Source of the DNA: Bacteroidales bacterium UBA1217
GTDB taxonomy: Bacteria; Bacteroidota; Bacteroidia; Bacteroidales; P3
Direction: 5' to 3'
Length of the DNA: 12,808 bases
Assembly: GCA_002309335.1 (NCBI GenBank)
Contig: DBXH01000008.1
Span: forward strand, 3,695 to 16,502
Below the pieces are notes generated by a model that saw only the letters and a list, made by a program, of their open reading frames with translations, made no database searches and was not told the DNA's origin. Below, one piece after another: positions 6,195 through 12,808 of the stretch (position 1 is the first letter of the stretch; every line of letters begins with the position of its first letter). Position numbers and translations under genes: made by a program.

Positions 6195-7019
6195 ATGCGC
6201 GTATTAATTGCAAAAGACTACGACGAGATGTCGGTAGCAGCGGCAAATTATGTTGCCAAAAGAATTAATGATTTCAAACCGACGGCTAAGCGCCCGTTTG
6301 TTTTGGGATGTCCAACAGGTAGTTCGCCGCTAGGGTTGTACCAACATCTTATTAAGCTGAACAAGAAAAAACTTGTCAGTTTTGCAAATGTTGTAACGTT
6401 CAATATGGACGAATATGTGGGATTGCCGGTTGAGCATCCTGAAAGCTACCACAGCTTTATGTGGAACAATTTCTTCAATCATATTGACATTAAGAAGAAA
6501 AATGTTCATATTCTTGATGGCAATGCACCCGATTTGATGGCCGAATGTGCTCATTATGAAGAGATGATTGCCGCTGCGGGCGGAATAGACCTATTTATGG
6601 GTGGAGTGGGTCCTGATGGTCACATTGCCTTCAACGAGCCAGGCAGTAGCCTTGCCAGCCGTACCCGTATCAAAACCCTGACAACTGATACCATTCAGGC
6701 AAACTGCCGTTTCTTTGACAATGATGTCACTAAAGTGCCGAAACAGGCTCTTACCGTAGGTGTGGGCACAGTGATGGACGCCTGTGAGGTGCTCATCCTT
6801 TGTAATGGTCCTAAGAAAGCCCGTGCTCTGCATCATATGATTGAGAACGGTGTTAACCATATGTGGACCTCGAGTATGTTGCAGATGCATCCTCATGGCA
6901 TTGTGTTCTGCGATGAAGAGGCTACGGTTGAACTCAAAATGAGCACCTACGATTATTTCAAGGACAAACAGCGGATTGAGAAAGCTTTTGAGAATTTCAT
7001 TAATTATTACAAAATCTGA
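6195..7019 (+). CDS. nagB: Glucosamine-6-phosphate deaminase NagB
   Basis: NagB converts glucosamine 6-phosphate to fructose 6-phosphate and ammonia in the cytosol, feeding amino sugars from peptidoglycan recycling or host glycans into glycolysis. The 274-residue protein aligns with E. coli NagB without a numbering shift. The catalytic residues are Asp72 (NMDEYVGL), Asp141 and His143 (GPDGHIAFNEP) and Glu148. The phosphate-loop segment PTGSSPLGLY is at 40-49. The residues that bind the allosteric activator GlcNAc-6-phosphate in E. coli are also present (Ser151, Ser152, Arg158, Lys160, Tyr254), so activation by GlcNAc6P is plausible, though this is inference. It begins a plus-strand cluster: the DUF4954-type gene starts 12 bases after its stop. 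The upstream gap holds a hairpin and an AT-rich stretch but no promoter I can name with confidence. Confidence 0.96.
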   Translation: MRVLIAKDYDEMSVAAANYVAKRINDFKPTAKRPFVLGCPTGSSPLGLYQHLIKLNKKKLVSFANVVTFNMDEYVGLPVEHPESYHSFMWNNFFNHIDIKKKNVHILDGNAPDLMAECAHYEEMIAAAGGIDLFMGGVGPDGHIAFNEPGSSLASRTRIKTLTTDTIQANCRFFDNDVTKVPKQALTVGVGTVMDACEVLILCNGPKKARALHHMIENGVNHMWTSSMLQMHPHGIVFCDEEATVELKMSTYDYFKDKQRIEKAFENFINYYKI

Positions 7020-7031
7020 AATCGCTGAATT

Positions 7032-8840
7032 ATGATTTACAGAAATCTTACCGCAGATGAGATTGCGTTGCTGACAAGTCAGGGCAACCGTGCCGAAGAT
7101 TGGGCCAAGGTCCAAGTTGCCGATGGTTTCGACCCTAATTGCGTCTTCAACACATTTTTTGGCGGACAGGTATATATGGGTGTCCTTTCCAAGGGCACCC
7201 TCAGCGACGGCGACTTGGTTCTTCCCGAAGGAATCAGTGCGTCTATGCTGCGTAACTGCTGCATTGGCGACCATTGCGCTGTCCATAATGTAAAGATGCT
7301 TTCGGGATACACAATCGGTAGCAACTGTCTGTTGTTCAATATTGATGAGATGACCGCCAGCACTGACCCCAACGCGGACTTTGCTTGGCTTGAACCAATG
7401 AATGAAAACGGCGGACGACGCATTTTGCCTTTTAACGGGATGACTATTGGCGATGCCTATATGTGGGCCCGTTTCCGCGGTCAGGATAAATTGATGAAAA
7501 AACTTGAAGAGTTGACTCTTAAGGAGTTGAGAACTCTCCAAGGCGGCTACGGACGTGTGGGCAACCATTGTGTGATAAAGAATACTAAATGTATACATAA
7601 CGTGGCAATCAATAGCAGCGCTGACGACCGCAGCCGCATAGAGGAATGTATTATGCTGGGCGATGGTGTTGTTGGTTTTGGCTGCAAACTGGAGTATGGT
7701 ATTATCGCCGAACGTTTTCTTTTAGGTGAGCATGTAAAACTTGAATATGGCCTAAGATTAAACGACACTGTGGTTGGTGACAACTCCACGTTGGCACGTT
7801 GTGAGGTGGGATGCAACATTATTTTCCCAGCTCACGAGCAACACCACAACAACTCGTTCCTAATTGCATCGCTTATTATGGGTCAGAGCAATGTTGCCGC
7901 TGGAGGTACGCTCGGTAGCAACCACAATAGCCGTACCGCTGACAATGAAATCAGCGCTGGACGTGGTTTCTGGCCAGGTTTGTGCGTCAGCCTTAAACAT
8001 AGTAGTCGTTTTGCCTCCTATTGTCTGCTGGCAAAGGGAGACTATCCCAGCGAACTTAACATTTCGCTGCCATTTGCATTGGTCAACAACAACACATCAA
8101 AGAATTGTCTAGAGGTGATGCCGGCCTATTGGTGGATGTACAATATGTACGCAATGGATCGCAACAGCCGTAAGTTCGCTGCCCGAGACAAACGTCTATA
8201 TAAGGCTCAGCACATAGAGTTTGACAATCTTGCTCCCGACACTGCCGAGGAAATTATCATTGGACGTGACCTGCTTCACATATGGGCGGAAGAGGCTAAC
8301 CGCGAGGGTAGGAGTGAGATTTTGGCTCACGGAATGGAAAAAGGCAAGCGCAAAACAGTTATCCTTAAAGCAGGCGATGGTTACAATGCCTATTTTGATA
8401 TGCTTGTCTATTATGCTATGAAAACTTTAGAACCCATCTTCGGTGACAGGCTCCCGGACACTTCGCTCGGCGAAGGCGAGCGCATCACACATTGGGTCAA
8501 TCTTGGAGGACAACTGATTGCAGAAAAGGATGTTGAACAGCTGATAACGGATGTCGAATCGGGAGTGCTTGATAGTTGGAGCGCAATTCACAATCGTTTT
8601 GACTCACTCTGGGATTCTTATCCTGCTGAAAAACAACGTCACGCCTATCAGGTGCTCTGTTATTTGTCGCAAAAGAAGAGTCTCGATGCGGAGGAGTGGG
8701 CTAAATACAATGCTCATTACCAACGTATACAGCAGTTTGTCGCAGACCAAAAGGTTCTTTCACGTAAGAAAGACGACAGCAACGAATTCCGTCACGCAAC
8801 CTACTGGAACGACGCAGAAATGAACGCCGTACTTAACTAA
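7032..8840 (+). CDS. DUF4954-type left-handed beta-helix protein, function unknown
   Basis: A 602-residue protein that I recognise as DUF4954-like, a Bacteroidota and spirochaete family with no established reaction. Hexapeptide-repeat-like segments typical of left-handed beta-helices are visible at about 73-104 (CCIGDHCAVHNVKML), 172-190 (GRVGNHCVIKNTKCI) and 205-330. An insertion at about 105-170 interrupts the helix, and the C-terminal 390-602 looks alpha-helical. A histidine-rich patch (His268, His271, His272 in the AHEQHHNN stretch; His298 in GSNHNSR) sits in the most conserved-looking part and could form an active or metal site, as a His does in LpxA-type acyltransferases; that is inference. 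There is no signal peptide, so it is cytosolic. It lies 12 bases after nagB and 28 before the FMN-binding lipoprotein gene, most likely in one operon. The company of nagB suggests an amino-sugar or nucleotide-sugar substrate. Confidence 0.72.
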   Translation: MIYRNLTADEIALLTSQGNRAEDWAKVQVADGFDPNCVFNTFFGGQVYMGVLSKGTLSDGDLVLPEGISASMLRNCCIGDHCAVHNVKMLSGYTIGSNCLLFNIDEMTASTDPNADFAWLEPMNENGGRRILPFNGMTIGDAYMWARFRGQDKLMKKLEELTLKELRTLQGGYGRVGNHCVIKNTKCIHNVAINSSADDRSRIEECIMLGDGVVGFGCKLEYGIIAERFLLGEHVKLEYGLRLNDTVVGDNSTLARCEVGCNIIFPAHEQHHNNSFLIASLIMGQSNVAAGGTLGSNHNSRTADNEISAGRGFWPGLCVSLKHSSRFASYCLLAKGDYPSELNISLPFALVNNNTSKNCLEVMPAYWWMYNMYAMDRNSRKFAARDKRLYKAQHIEFDNLAPDTAEEIIIGRDLLHIWAEEANREGRSEILAHGMEKGKRKTVILKAGDGYNAYFDMLVYYAMKTLEPIFGDRLPDTSLGEGERITHWVNLGGQLIAEKDVEQLITDVESGVLDSWSAIHNRFDSLWDSYPAEKQRHAYQVLCYLSQKKSLDAEEWAKYNAHYQRIQQFVADQKVLSRKKDDSNEFRHATYWNDAEMNAVLN

Positions 8841-8868
8841 TGCATTAATACAAAAACATTATAACGCA

Positions 8869-9261
8869 ATGAAAAAAAATCTTTCTATCGCTGCCCTCTG
8901 TGGTGCACTTCTGCTACTTGCTTGTGCCAGTAGCGACGGTGTAATGACCAAGAAGAAAGGAGTCTACACCATAGACACCACAACCCTTTCGTATAATGTC
9001 AAGGGCTACAATGGTCCTACTCCGTTGGTGATAACAATAGAAAAGGACAAAATAGTAAAGGTCGAAGCCCTCGAAAACACAGAGACGCCAGGTTTCTTCA
9101 AACGTATGACCGATGGAGGAATGCTTGACCGATGGAACGGTATGATGGTTGACGAGGCTCTTAATGCAAAAGTTGATGTTGTAGCAGGCGCCACCTATTC
9201 GTCCAATGCCGTTGCTGAAAATGTGAGGCTTGGATTAACTTACTACAAGGAACACAAATAG
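8869..9261 (+). CDS. Small FMN-binding-domain lipoprotein
   Basis: A 130-residue exported lipoprotein. A basic, hydrophobic signal peptide ends in the lipobox LLAC with Cys19 as the lipid anchor. The mature part (about 30-127) is a single FMN_bind domain like the C-terminal half of NqrC and RnfG: beta-strands around PLVITIEKDKIVKVEAL, then TPGFF at 73-77 and DVVAGATYSS at 103-112. ApbE-type transferases attach FMN through a phosphoester to the Thr of a Dxx(S/T)GAT motif. Here Thr109 is in place, but the residue at the S/T position is Ala106, so flavinylation is likely but not certain. Such proteins carry electrons outside the inner membrane; the partner is unknown. It is the last gene of the nagB cluster, and a strong terminator follows 22 bases after its stop. 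Confidence 0.87.
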   Translation: MKKNLSIAALCGALLLLACASSDGVMTKKKGVYTIDTTTLSYNVKGYNGPTPLVITIEKDKIVKVEALENTETPGFFKRMTDGGMLDRWNGMMVDEALNAKVDVVAGATYSSNAVAENVRLGLTYYKEHK

Positions 9262-9283
9262 GCAGTCTGTTGTCGCCTTATTT

Positions 9284-9327
9284 AAGGTGCTGTTGCGATT
9301 TTGTATGCAGCAGCACCTTTTCTTTTT
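9284..9327 (+). terminator. Intrinsic terminator of the nagB operon
   Basis: AAGGTGCTGTTGC (9284-9296) pairs with GCAGCAGCACCTT (9307-9319), a 13-base-pair stem with one G-U pair and a 10-base loop, followed by a T-rich run (TTCTTTTT, to 9327). It works for the plus strand. Read on the minus strand, the same stem is followed by AAATAAGG with no U-tract, so it should not end the convergent lipoprotein operon efficiently. Confidence 0.9.
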
Positions 9328-9598
9328 AGTTGCCTTTGTATTCCTGGCCGATTTCGCCCGGGTCGATGTCGGGTTCGTTGTATTCGAGGCAGGTGCGGTA
9401 CTGTGTGCCGTGGTTGTAGTCAAGTGACGAGCAGGAGTTGCCTTCTGAAATATACTCATATTCCATATAGGCGGGATTTGTACCGTTGTAGATGTAGCAT
9501 TTGCAGGTCTTTGTGTCGCACGATGCATACAGCATCAACAGCAGGGCGGCTGATGCTATGATCTTGATTCTTGAATTCTGAATTTTAAAGGGTTTCAT
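9326..9598 (-). CDS. Small Cys-rich lipoprotein, paralogue of the next gene upstream
   Basis: A 90-residue protein that I do not recognise as a named family. It has a basic N-terminus, a hydrophobic segment (13-24) and a lipobox YASC, so Cys27 is the probable lipid anchor. The mature part is only 64 residues, acidic and rich in Tyr, with four further Cys at 32, 34, 56 and 70. It shares with the neighbour at 9665-9931 the pattern C-x-T-K-x-C-[KR]-C-Y, a Cys 29 residues after the lipid Cys followed two residues later by Leu, and Y-R-x-C-x-E, so the two are tandem paralogues. Four mature Cys would allow two disulfides in the periplasm or at the surface. It starts at ATG 9598 (minus strand), 66 bases after the upstream copy, and is the last gene of the GH92 cluster. 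Its stop codon abuts the T-run of the opposing terminator. Confidence 0.8.
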   Translation of the reverse strand: MKPFKIQNSRIKIIASAALLLMLYASCDTKTCKCYIYNGTNPAYMEYEYISEGNSCSSLDYNHGTQYRTCLEYNEPDIDPGEIGQEYKGN

Positions 9599-9641
9599 TT
9601 TGTATTAATGGGTTGTAAAGGTTTAAAAGGTTTGAAAGTGA

Positions 9642-9664
9642 TTTTCCGTTCTCTGTTTTCCGTT
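9642..9664. repeat. Short direct repeat between the paired lipoprotein genes
   Basis: TTTTCCGTT occurs at 9642-9650 and again at 9656-9664, and just before it AAAGGTTT occurs at 9617-9624 and 9626-9633. The 66-base gap between the two lipoprotein genes is thus built of short A/T-rich repeats. They may be a trace of the tandem duplication or slippage-prone filler; no promoter or hairpin is evident. Confidence 0.6.
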
Positions 9665-9931
9665 TTATTTCCCCCAGAACATACGGACGACGTCCATAGT
9701 GTCCATTGCTGGGTCATCTATTTCGGTGCAGTAGCGATAGCTGCTGTCGTCGGGGTTGAGGCGGCTGTAGCCGAGTTCTCTGCATGGGGTGTCGCGGTCG
9801 ATGTAGGTCTCGGTGACGGGCACGCTGCCCCACCGCGTGAGCAGGTAGCAACGGCAGGGCTTGGTGCTGCACGATGACAGCAGCAACGCTGCCGTTATGA
9901 TGATTTTTGTTTTATGGATTCTGAATTTCAT
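9665..9931 (-). CDS. Small Cys-rich lipoprotein directly downstream of GH92
   Basis: An 88-residue protein, unrecognised as a named family. A basic start and a hydrophobic stretch (10-18) lead to the lipobox LSSC with Cys21 as the probable lipid anchor. The mature part has Cys at 26, 28, 50 and 68, with the same first three spacings (+5, +7, +29 from the lipid Cys) as the paralogue at 9326-9598; the last Cys is four residues further away. Shared motifs are TKxCxCY near the N-terminus, a YI pair before the third mature Cys, CxxLxY, and YRxCxE. The rest of the two sequences has diverged widely, which suggests an old duplication held by the cysteine framework. It starts at ATG 9931 (minus strand), 12 bases after the GH92 stop, so it is very probably co-transcribed with the mannosidase. 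No function can be assigned. Confidence 0.82.
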   Translation of the reverse strand: MKFRIHKTKIIITAALLLSSCSTKPCRCYLLTRWGSVPVTETYIDRDTPCRELGYSRLNPDDSSYRYCTEIDDPAMDTMDVVRMFWGK

Positions 9932-9943
9932 TATAGTGCAGCG

Positions 9944-12808
9944 TTAAATGTCAACTACAGCTTCGTCGTCGGGGTCGAGTATCGGCAATGTGTAGTTCCT
10001 TGCGTCAATATCTATCTCGTCGACAAAGAGCCATGCCTGCTCGCCTGCGCTGATGTGCCACTTGGGGAGCTTGCCGTAGTTGACGGCCTTTATTCTTACA
10101 TAGCGTGCCGGAACAGCGTTGAGGCTAATGGCGTCGAAGTTAAATACCACACTCTCGTCTGCTCTCTCGAGCTTGTCGGGGAACTTTTTCCGGTCGCAGG
10201 GGATGAGGTACCTTTGGGTGTATTGTTTCCCGTCTATTGAGGTGCTTACCTCCACCTGGCTGGGGAAGAATATCCAGCTCTTCATATTCTCCAGGCATTC
10301 CACACCCACTCTCGACACCAACTTGGTATCCAGCAGGTCGACCACCACCTCCATATCGCCCTGCCATCCCTGCCATCCGCCTATGCGGTAGTTCTCGCTG
10401 CCGTGCAGGCGGTCAATCAGGCCGTTTTCGCCGTTCTCGTAGTATTGCGGAGCAGGTTTGGTTATGTAGGTCAGCTTTCGGTCGTTGAGTGTGCGGGTCA
10501 TTTTATGCGTTACGACGGCGCTGTAGCCGGTTTCGGGGTTGTAGTTGACGGCTTTGATGACTGCGTCGCCTGTGATGGTGATATTGTTTGTAGCGAGGTA
10601 AGTGGAATATTTTGTCGGCGTGCTGCCGTCGAGGGTGTAGAAAATGCTGTCGAGTTCGTTGACGATGTTCCAATGCATTGTGGAGATGCCTATTTCGGTC
10701 TCGCCGTCAAAGCTCTGCTGCCAGTCGGAAAAGACAGGTGTCGGAGTGATTTTCACCTCTTCGGGAATGCTGCTGTGCGGACGAGCCTCGTCGCTGGCGG
10801 CCCACTCTTTGTCGGGCGTGGAGCTCATCTCGAAATCGAGTGTGCAGCCGTCACGCAACTGTTCAAAAGTGATGAAGGCTTTATCGTAAGGAGCTCCATC
10901 GAGACGGAGCGAACGGATGTAGCAGTTGTTTTGATTTTGTCCTTTTGCGTTGATTATAATATCTTTACCATTTTGGAGGTGGATTGTCACTTTGTCGAAT
11001 AAGGGTGATCCAATAACATACTGGCCGCTGCCTGGGCATACAGGATAGAACCCCATTGCACTCATCACATACCAAGCACTCATCTGACCGCAGTCCTCGT
11101 TGCCGCAGAGCCCGTCGGGACTGTCGTGGTAGAGTTCGGTGCAGATCTTGCGCACCAGCTCGGCACTCTTCCATTGGCGGCCAAGATAGGCGTAGAGGTA
11201 TGCGGCGTGGTGCGAGGGCTCGTTGCCGTGGGCATACTGGCCTATGAGACCCGTGATGTCGCTCTGGTCGCGGCCGGTCATCTCGGAACTACCATAGAAG
11301 AGGCTGTCAAGGAACTGTTCGGCACATTTGTCGCTTCCGAACATACCTTTCCATCCGTCAACATCGTGCGGCACGTAGGTCGAATACTGCCAGCTGTTGG
11401 CCTCGGTGAAGTGGTTGTTAACCTCGGTGGGGTTGAAAGGCGTTATGAAACCACCGTTGCGGCGAGGATGCATAAAACCTTTGTCGTCCATAATGTTTTT
11501 CCACGACTGGCAACGACGGATGTACTCTTGATATGTCGATACTGAATTCAGTCGTTGACCCATCTGGGCTATGCACCAGTCGTCGTAGGCGTATTCGAGG
11601 GTCTTGCTGACCGACTCGTTCTCGTATTCACTGCTGAGGAAGCCGTCGCGGGCATATTCGGTGCGGCCTAGCATAGGCAGGTTGCTGGTGGCAACCATAG
11701 CTCCGAGCAGCTCGTTCAGGGTCTCTTCGGGCAGGCCGTCGAGAACGCCGGTGCGGTAGGCGTCGAAGATGACAGAGGCGCTGTGATAGCCTATCATACA
11801 ATGTGTTTCGTGGCTGGCGAGCTCCCACATCGTCAGTTCTCCGCTGTGTTTGTAGTGGTCGAGCATTGTGAGGACGAAGTCACGGCTGCGCTTGGGGTCG
11901 GTAAGATTCAGTAGCGGATGCAGGGCGCGGTAGGTGTCCCACACCGAGAAGACAGTGTACTGCTCGCGGCCGACCCCTGTGAAGTCAATGCTGTAGTTGC
12001 CTGTCGTGTCCTTCATTGTGCGGTAGCGTCCGTCGGCATCGCTGAAGAGGTAAGGTGCTGTCATACAGTGGTAGAGGGCTGTGTAGAAGTTGGTGCGGTC
12101 TTCGCGGCTGCCGCCTTCGACCTCAAACTGGCCGAGTGCTTTCTCCCACGTGGCTTGGGCGTCTTTCTTTGCTTGATTGAATGTGATGACTTTGTCTTCG
12201 CCTTTACCTATATACAATCCTTCAAGCAAGTTATTCATAGCTCCTCCATAATCGGTTGCTGATGTGCCGACATACAGTGTCACCTCCTTGTCGTTTTCAT
12301 TGAAAAAGACTATCGCTTTGCAGTCCTCACCTTCGATATAGTCGAGGTTTTCCACAGGATGACCGTCTTTGTAGAAGACAACCTTCTCAATGGGGCTGTC
12401 GGCAACGATGGCAAAGTTAAAGTACTGTTCGGGGTTCCACGCTGCCGAGGTGCGATAACCGCAAATAATTTTTGTCATCGGGTCACCCTCATATTGTGGA
12501 GGGTCCTCGTGTAGGGCTAAGCACGAATTGATGACCACGTCGCGGTGCTTGAGGTCTATGACGATGCCTTTGCGTCCAGTATTGGGGAAAGTGTAACGGT
12601 GCAGTGCGCTACGGTCGTGGACGGTTAGTTCGGCCATAACGCGGTTGCGGTCGAGGACGACGCGGTAGTAGCCGGGCTCGGCTTTTTCGTTGCGGTGGCT
12701 GAACGACGATTTGTAGAAACTGTAGTCAAGTGTTTCTGGCAGGTCTTTGGTCTTGGTCGTAAAGGGCATTATGAGTAGGTCGCCGTAGTCGCTGCAGCCG
12801 GTGCCGCT
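9944..12808 (-). CDS. GH92 alpha-mannosidase with chitobiase-like and discoidin-like C-terminal domains (5' truncated by window edge)
   Basis: GH92 enzymes are calcium-dependent exo-alpha-mannosidases that trim mannose from N-glycans or yeast mannan. The frame runs open to the window edge. The 13 codons before the first in-frame ATG (12769) read SGTGCSDYGDLLI, a family signature, so that ATG is internal and about 100 residues with any signal peptide are missing. In the 954 visible residues, the (alpha/alpha)6 catalytic domain extends to about 670. It includes TMWE (326-329), HGNEPSHH (527-534, calcium and active-site region) and GNEDCGQMSAW (569-579, with the acidic residues assigned as base in the family). 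A beta-sandwich domain like the chitobiase C-terminus follows (about 690-770, YTLDGSTPT), then an F5/8 type C (CBM32-like) domain (about 795-935) that may bind sugar. No SusC/SusD gene is seen in the window. A small lipoprotein gene starts 12 bases after its stop. Confidence 0.96.
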   Translation of the reverse strand, partial: SGTGCSDYGDLLIMPFTTKTKDLPETLDYSFYKSSFSHRNEKAEPGYYRVVLDRNRVMAELTVHDRSALHRYTFPNTGRKGIVIDLKHRDVVINSCLALHEDPPQYEGDPMTKIICGYRTSAAWNPEQYFNFAIVADSPIEKVVFYKDGHPVENLDYIEGEDCKAIVFFNENDKEVTLYVGTSATDYGGAMNNLLEGLYIGKGEDKVITFNQAKKDAQATWEKALGQFEVEGGSREDRTNFYTALYHCMTAPYLFSDADGRYRTMKDTTGNYSIDFTGVGREQYTVFSVWDTYRALHPLLNLTDPKRSRDFVLTMLDHYKHSGELTMWELASHETHCMIGYHSASVIFDAYRTGVLDGLPEETLNELLGAMVATSNLPMLGRTEYARDGFLSSEYENESVSKTLEYAYDDWCIAQMGQRLNSVSTYQEYIRRCQSWKNIMDDKGFMHPRRNGGFITPFNPTEVNNHFTEANSWQYSTYVPHDVDGWKGMFGSDKCAEQFLDSLFYGSSEMTGRDQSDITGLIGQYAHGNEPSHHAAYLYAYLGRQWKSAELVRKICTELYHDSPDGLCGNEDCGQMSAWYVMSAMGFYPVCPGSGQYVIGSPLFDKVTIHLQNGKDIIINAKGQNQNNCYIRSLRLDGAPYDKAFITFEQLRDGCTLDFEMSSTPDKEWAASDEARPHSSIPEEVKITPTPVFSDWQQSFDGETEIGISTMHWNIVNELDSIFYTLDGSTPTKYSTYLATNNITITGDAVIKAVNYNPETGYSAVVTHKMTRTLNDRKLTYITKPAPQYYENGENGLIDRLHGSENYRIGGWQGWQGDMEVVVDLLDTKLVSRVGVECLENMKSWIFFPSQVEVSTSIDGKQYTQRYLIPCDRKKFPDKLERADESVVFNFDAISLNAVPARYVRIKAVNYGKLPKWHISAGEQAWLFVDEIDIDARNYTLPILDPDDEAVVDI

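Noticed and set aside
6591..7598. Minus-strand open frame of 335 codons across nagB and the beta-helix gene
   Set aside because: It lies opposite two well-supported genes with intact family motifs, its translation shows no family pattern, and it spans the junction of the two genes. It is a shadow of their codon use.
9262..9325. The 9284-9319 hairpin as a two-way terminator
   Set aside because: Only the plus-strand side is followed by a T-run; the minus-strand reading is followed by AAATAAGG.
10403..11545. Plus-strand open frames (199 and 139 codons) opposite GH92
   Set aside because: They fall within the continuous GH92 frame and look like mirror frames of a GC-rich gene, with no domain or start signal.
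12767..12769. ATG at 12769 as the start of the GH92 gene
   Set aside because: The codons upstream remain open to the window edge and encode a GH92 signature (SGTGCSDYGD), so the true start is outside the window.
1..12808. CRISPR array, insertion sequence, integrase, tRNA or defence genes
   Set aside because: I looked for regularly spaced repeats, transposase-like frames, terminal inverted repeats and cloverleaf structures and saw none; the window reads as ordinary chromosome.

Overview
The window looks like a chromosomal housekeeping and glycan-metabolism segment of a member of the Bacteroidales (Bacteroidota). Four things point there: the KpsF/GutQ-type isomerase with tandem CBS domains beside lptB and recQ, a DUF4954-type beta-helix protein directly behind nagB, a GH92 alpha-mannosidase with chitobiase-like and discoidin-like tails, and a promoter of the Bacteroidota type (TTTG, 19 bp, TAnnTTTG) in front of recQ. 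Ribosome binding sites are mostly weak or absent, which is usual for that phylum. The exact genus cannot be read from the sequence.

Layout. (1) Bases 1-1989, plus strand: the 3' part of fabD, then a small PspC-domain membrane protein, tatA and tatC, separated by 13, 11 and 9 bases and probably one operon that joins fatty-acid synthesis to the Tat protein-export pore. (2) Bases 1973-3731, minus strand: kdsD (arabinose-5-phosphate isomerase, the first step towards Kdo) followed by lptB (ATPase of the LPS exporter), an LPS supply-and-export pair. lptB ends tail-to-tail inside tatC, a 17-base overlap. (3) Bases 3732-6033: a divergent promoter region, then a full-length recQ helicase on the plus strand. 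(4) Bases 6034-9327, plus strand: a 161-base gap with a C9 tract and an imperfect hairpin, then nagB, a DUF4954-type left-handed beta-helix protein of unknown reaction, and a small FMN-binding lipoprotein, closed by a strong intrinsic terminator. (5) Bases 9326-12808, minus strand: a GH92 alpha-mannosidase whose 5' end lies outside the window, followed at 12 bases by a tiny Cys-rich lipoprotein and then a second, paralogous one.

Functionally the window serves the cell envelope and amino-sugar turnover: FabD feeds acyl chains, KdsD and LptB serve LPS, TatA/TatC export folded proteins, NagB recycles glucosamine, and GH92 trims mannose from host or fungal glycans.

No mobile element, CRISPR array, tRNA, rRNA or obvious defence system was found. 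The points most worth a second look are: a TatC that lacks the near-invariant Glu of the twin-arginine binding site; the paired Cys-rich lipoproteins behind GH92, which resemble nothing I recognise; the nagB, beta-helix and FMN-lipoprotein cluster; and an A10 tract inside the spacer of the recQ promoter.
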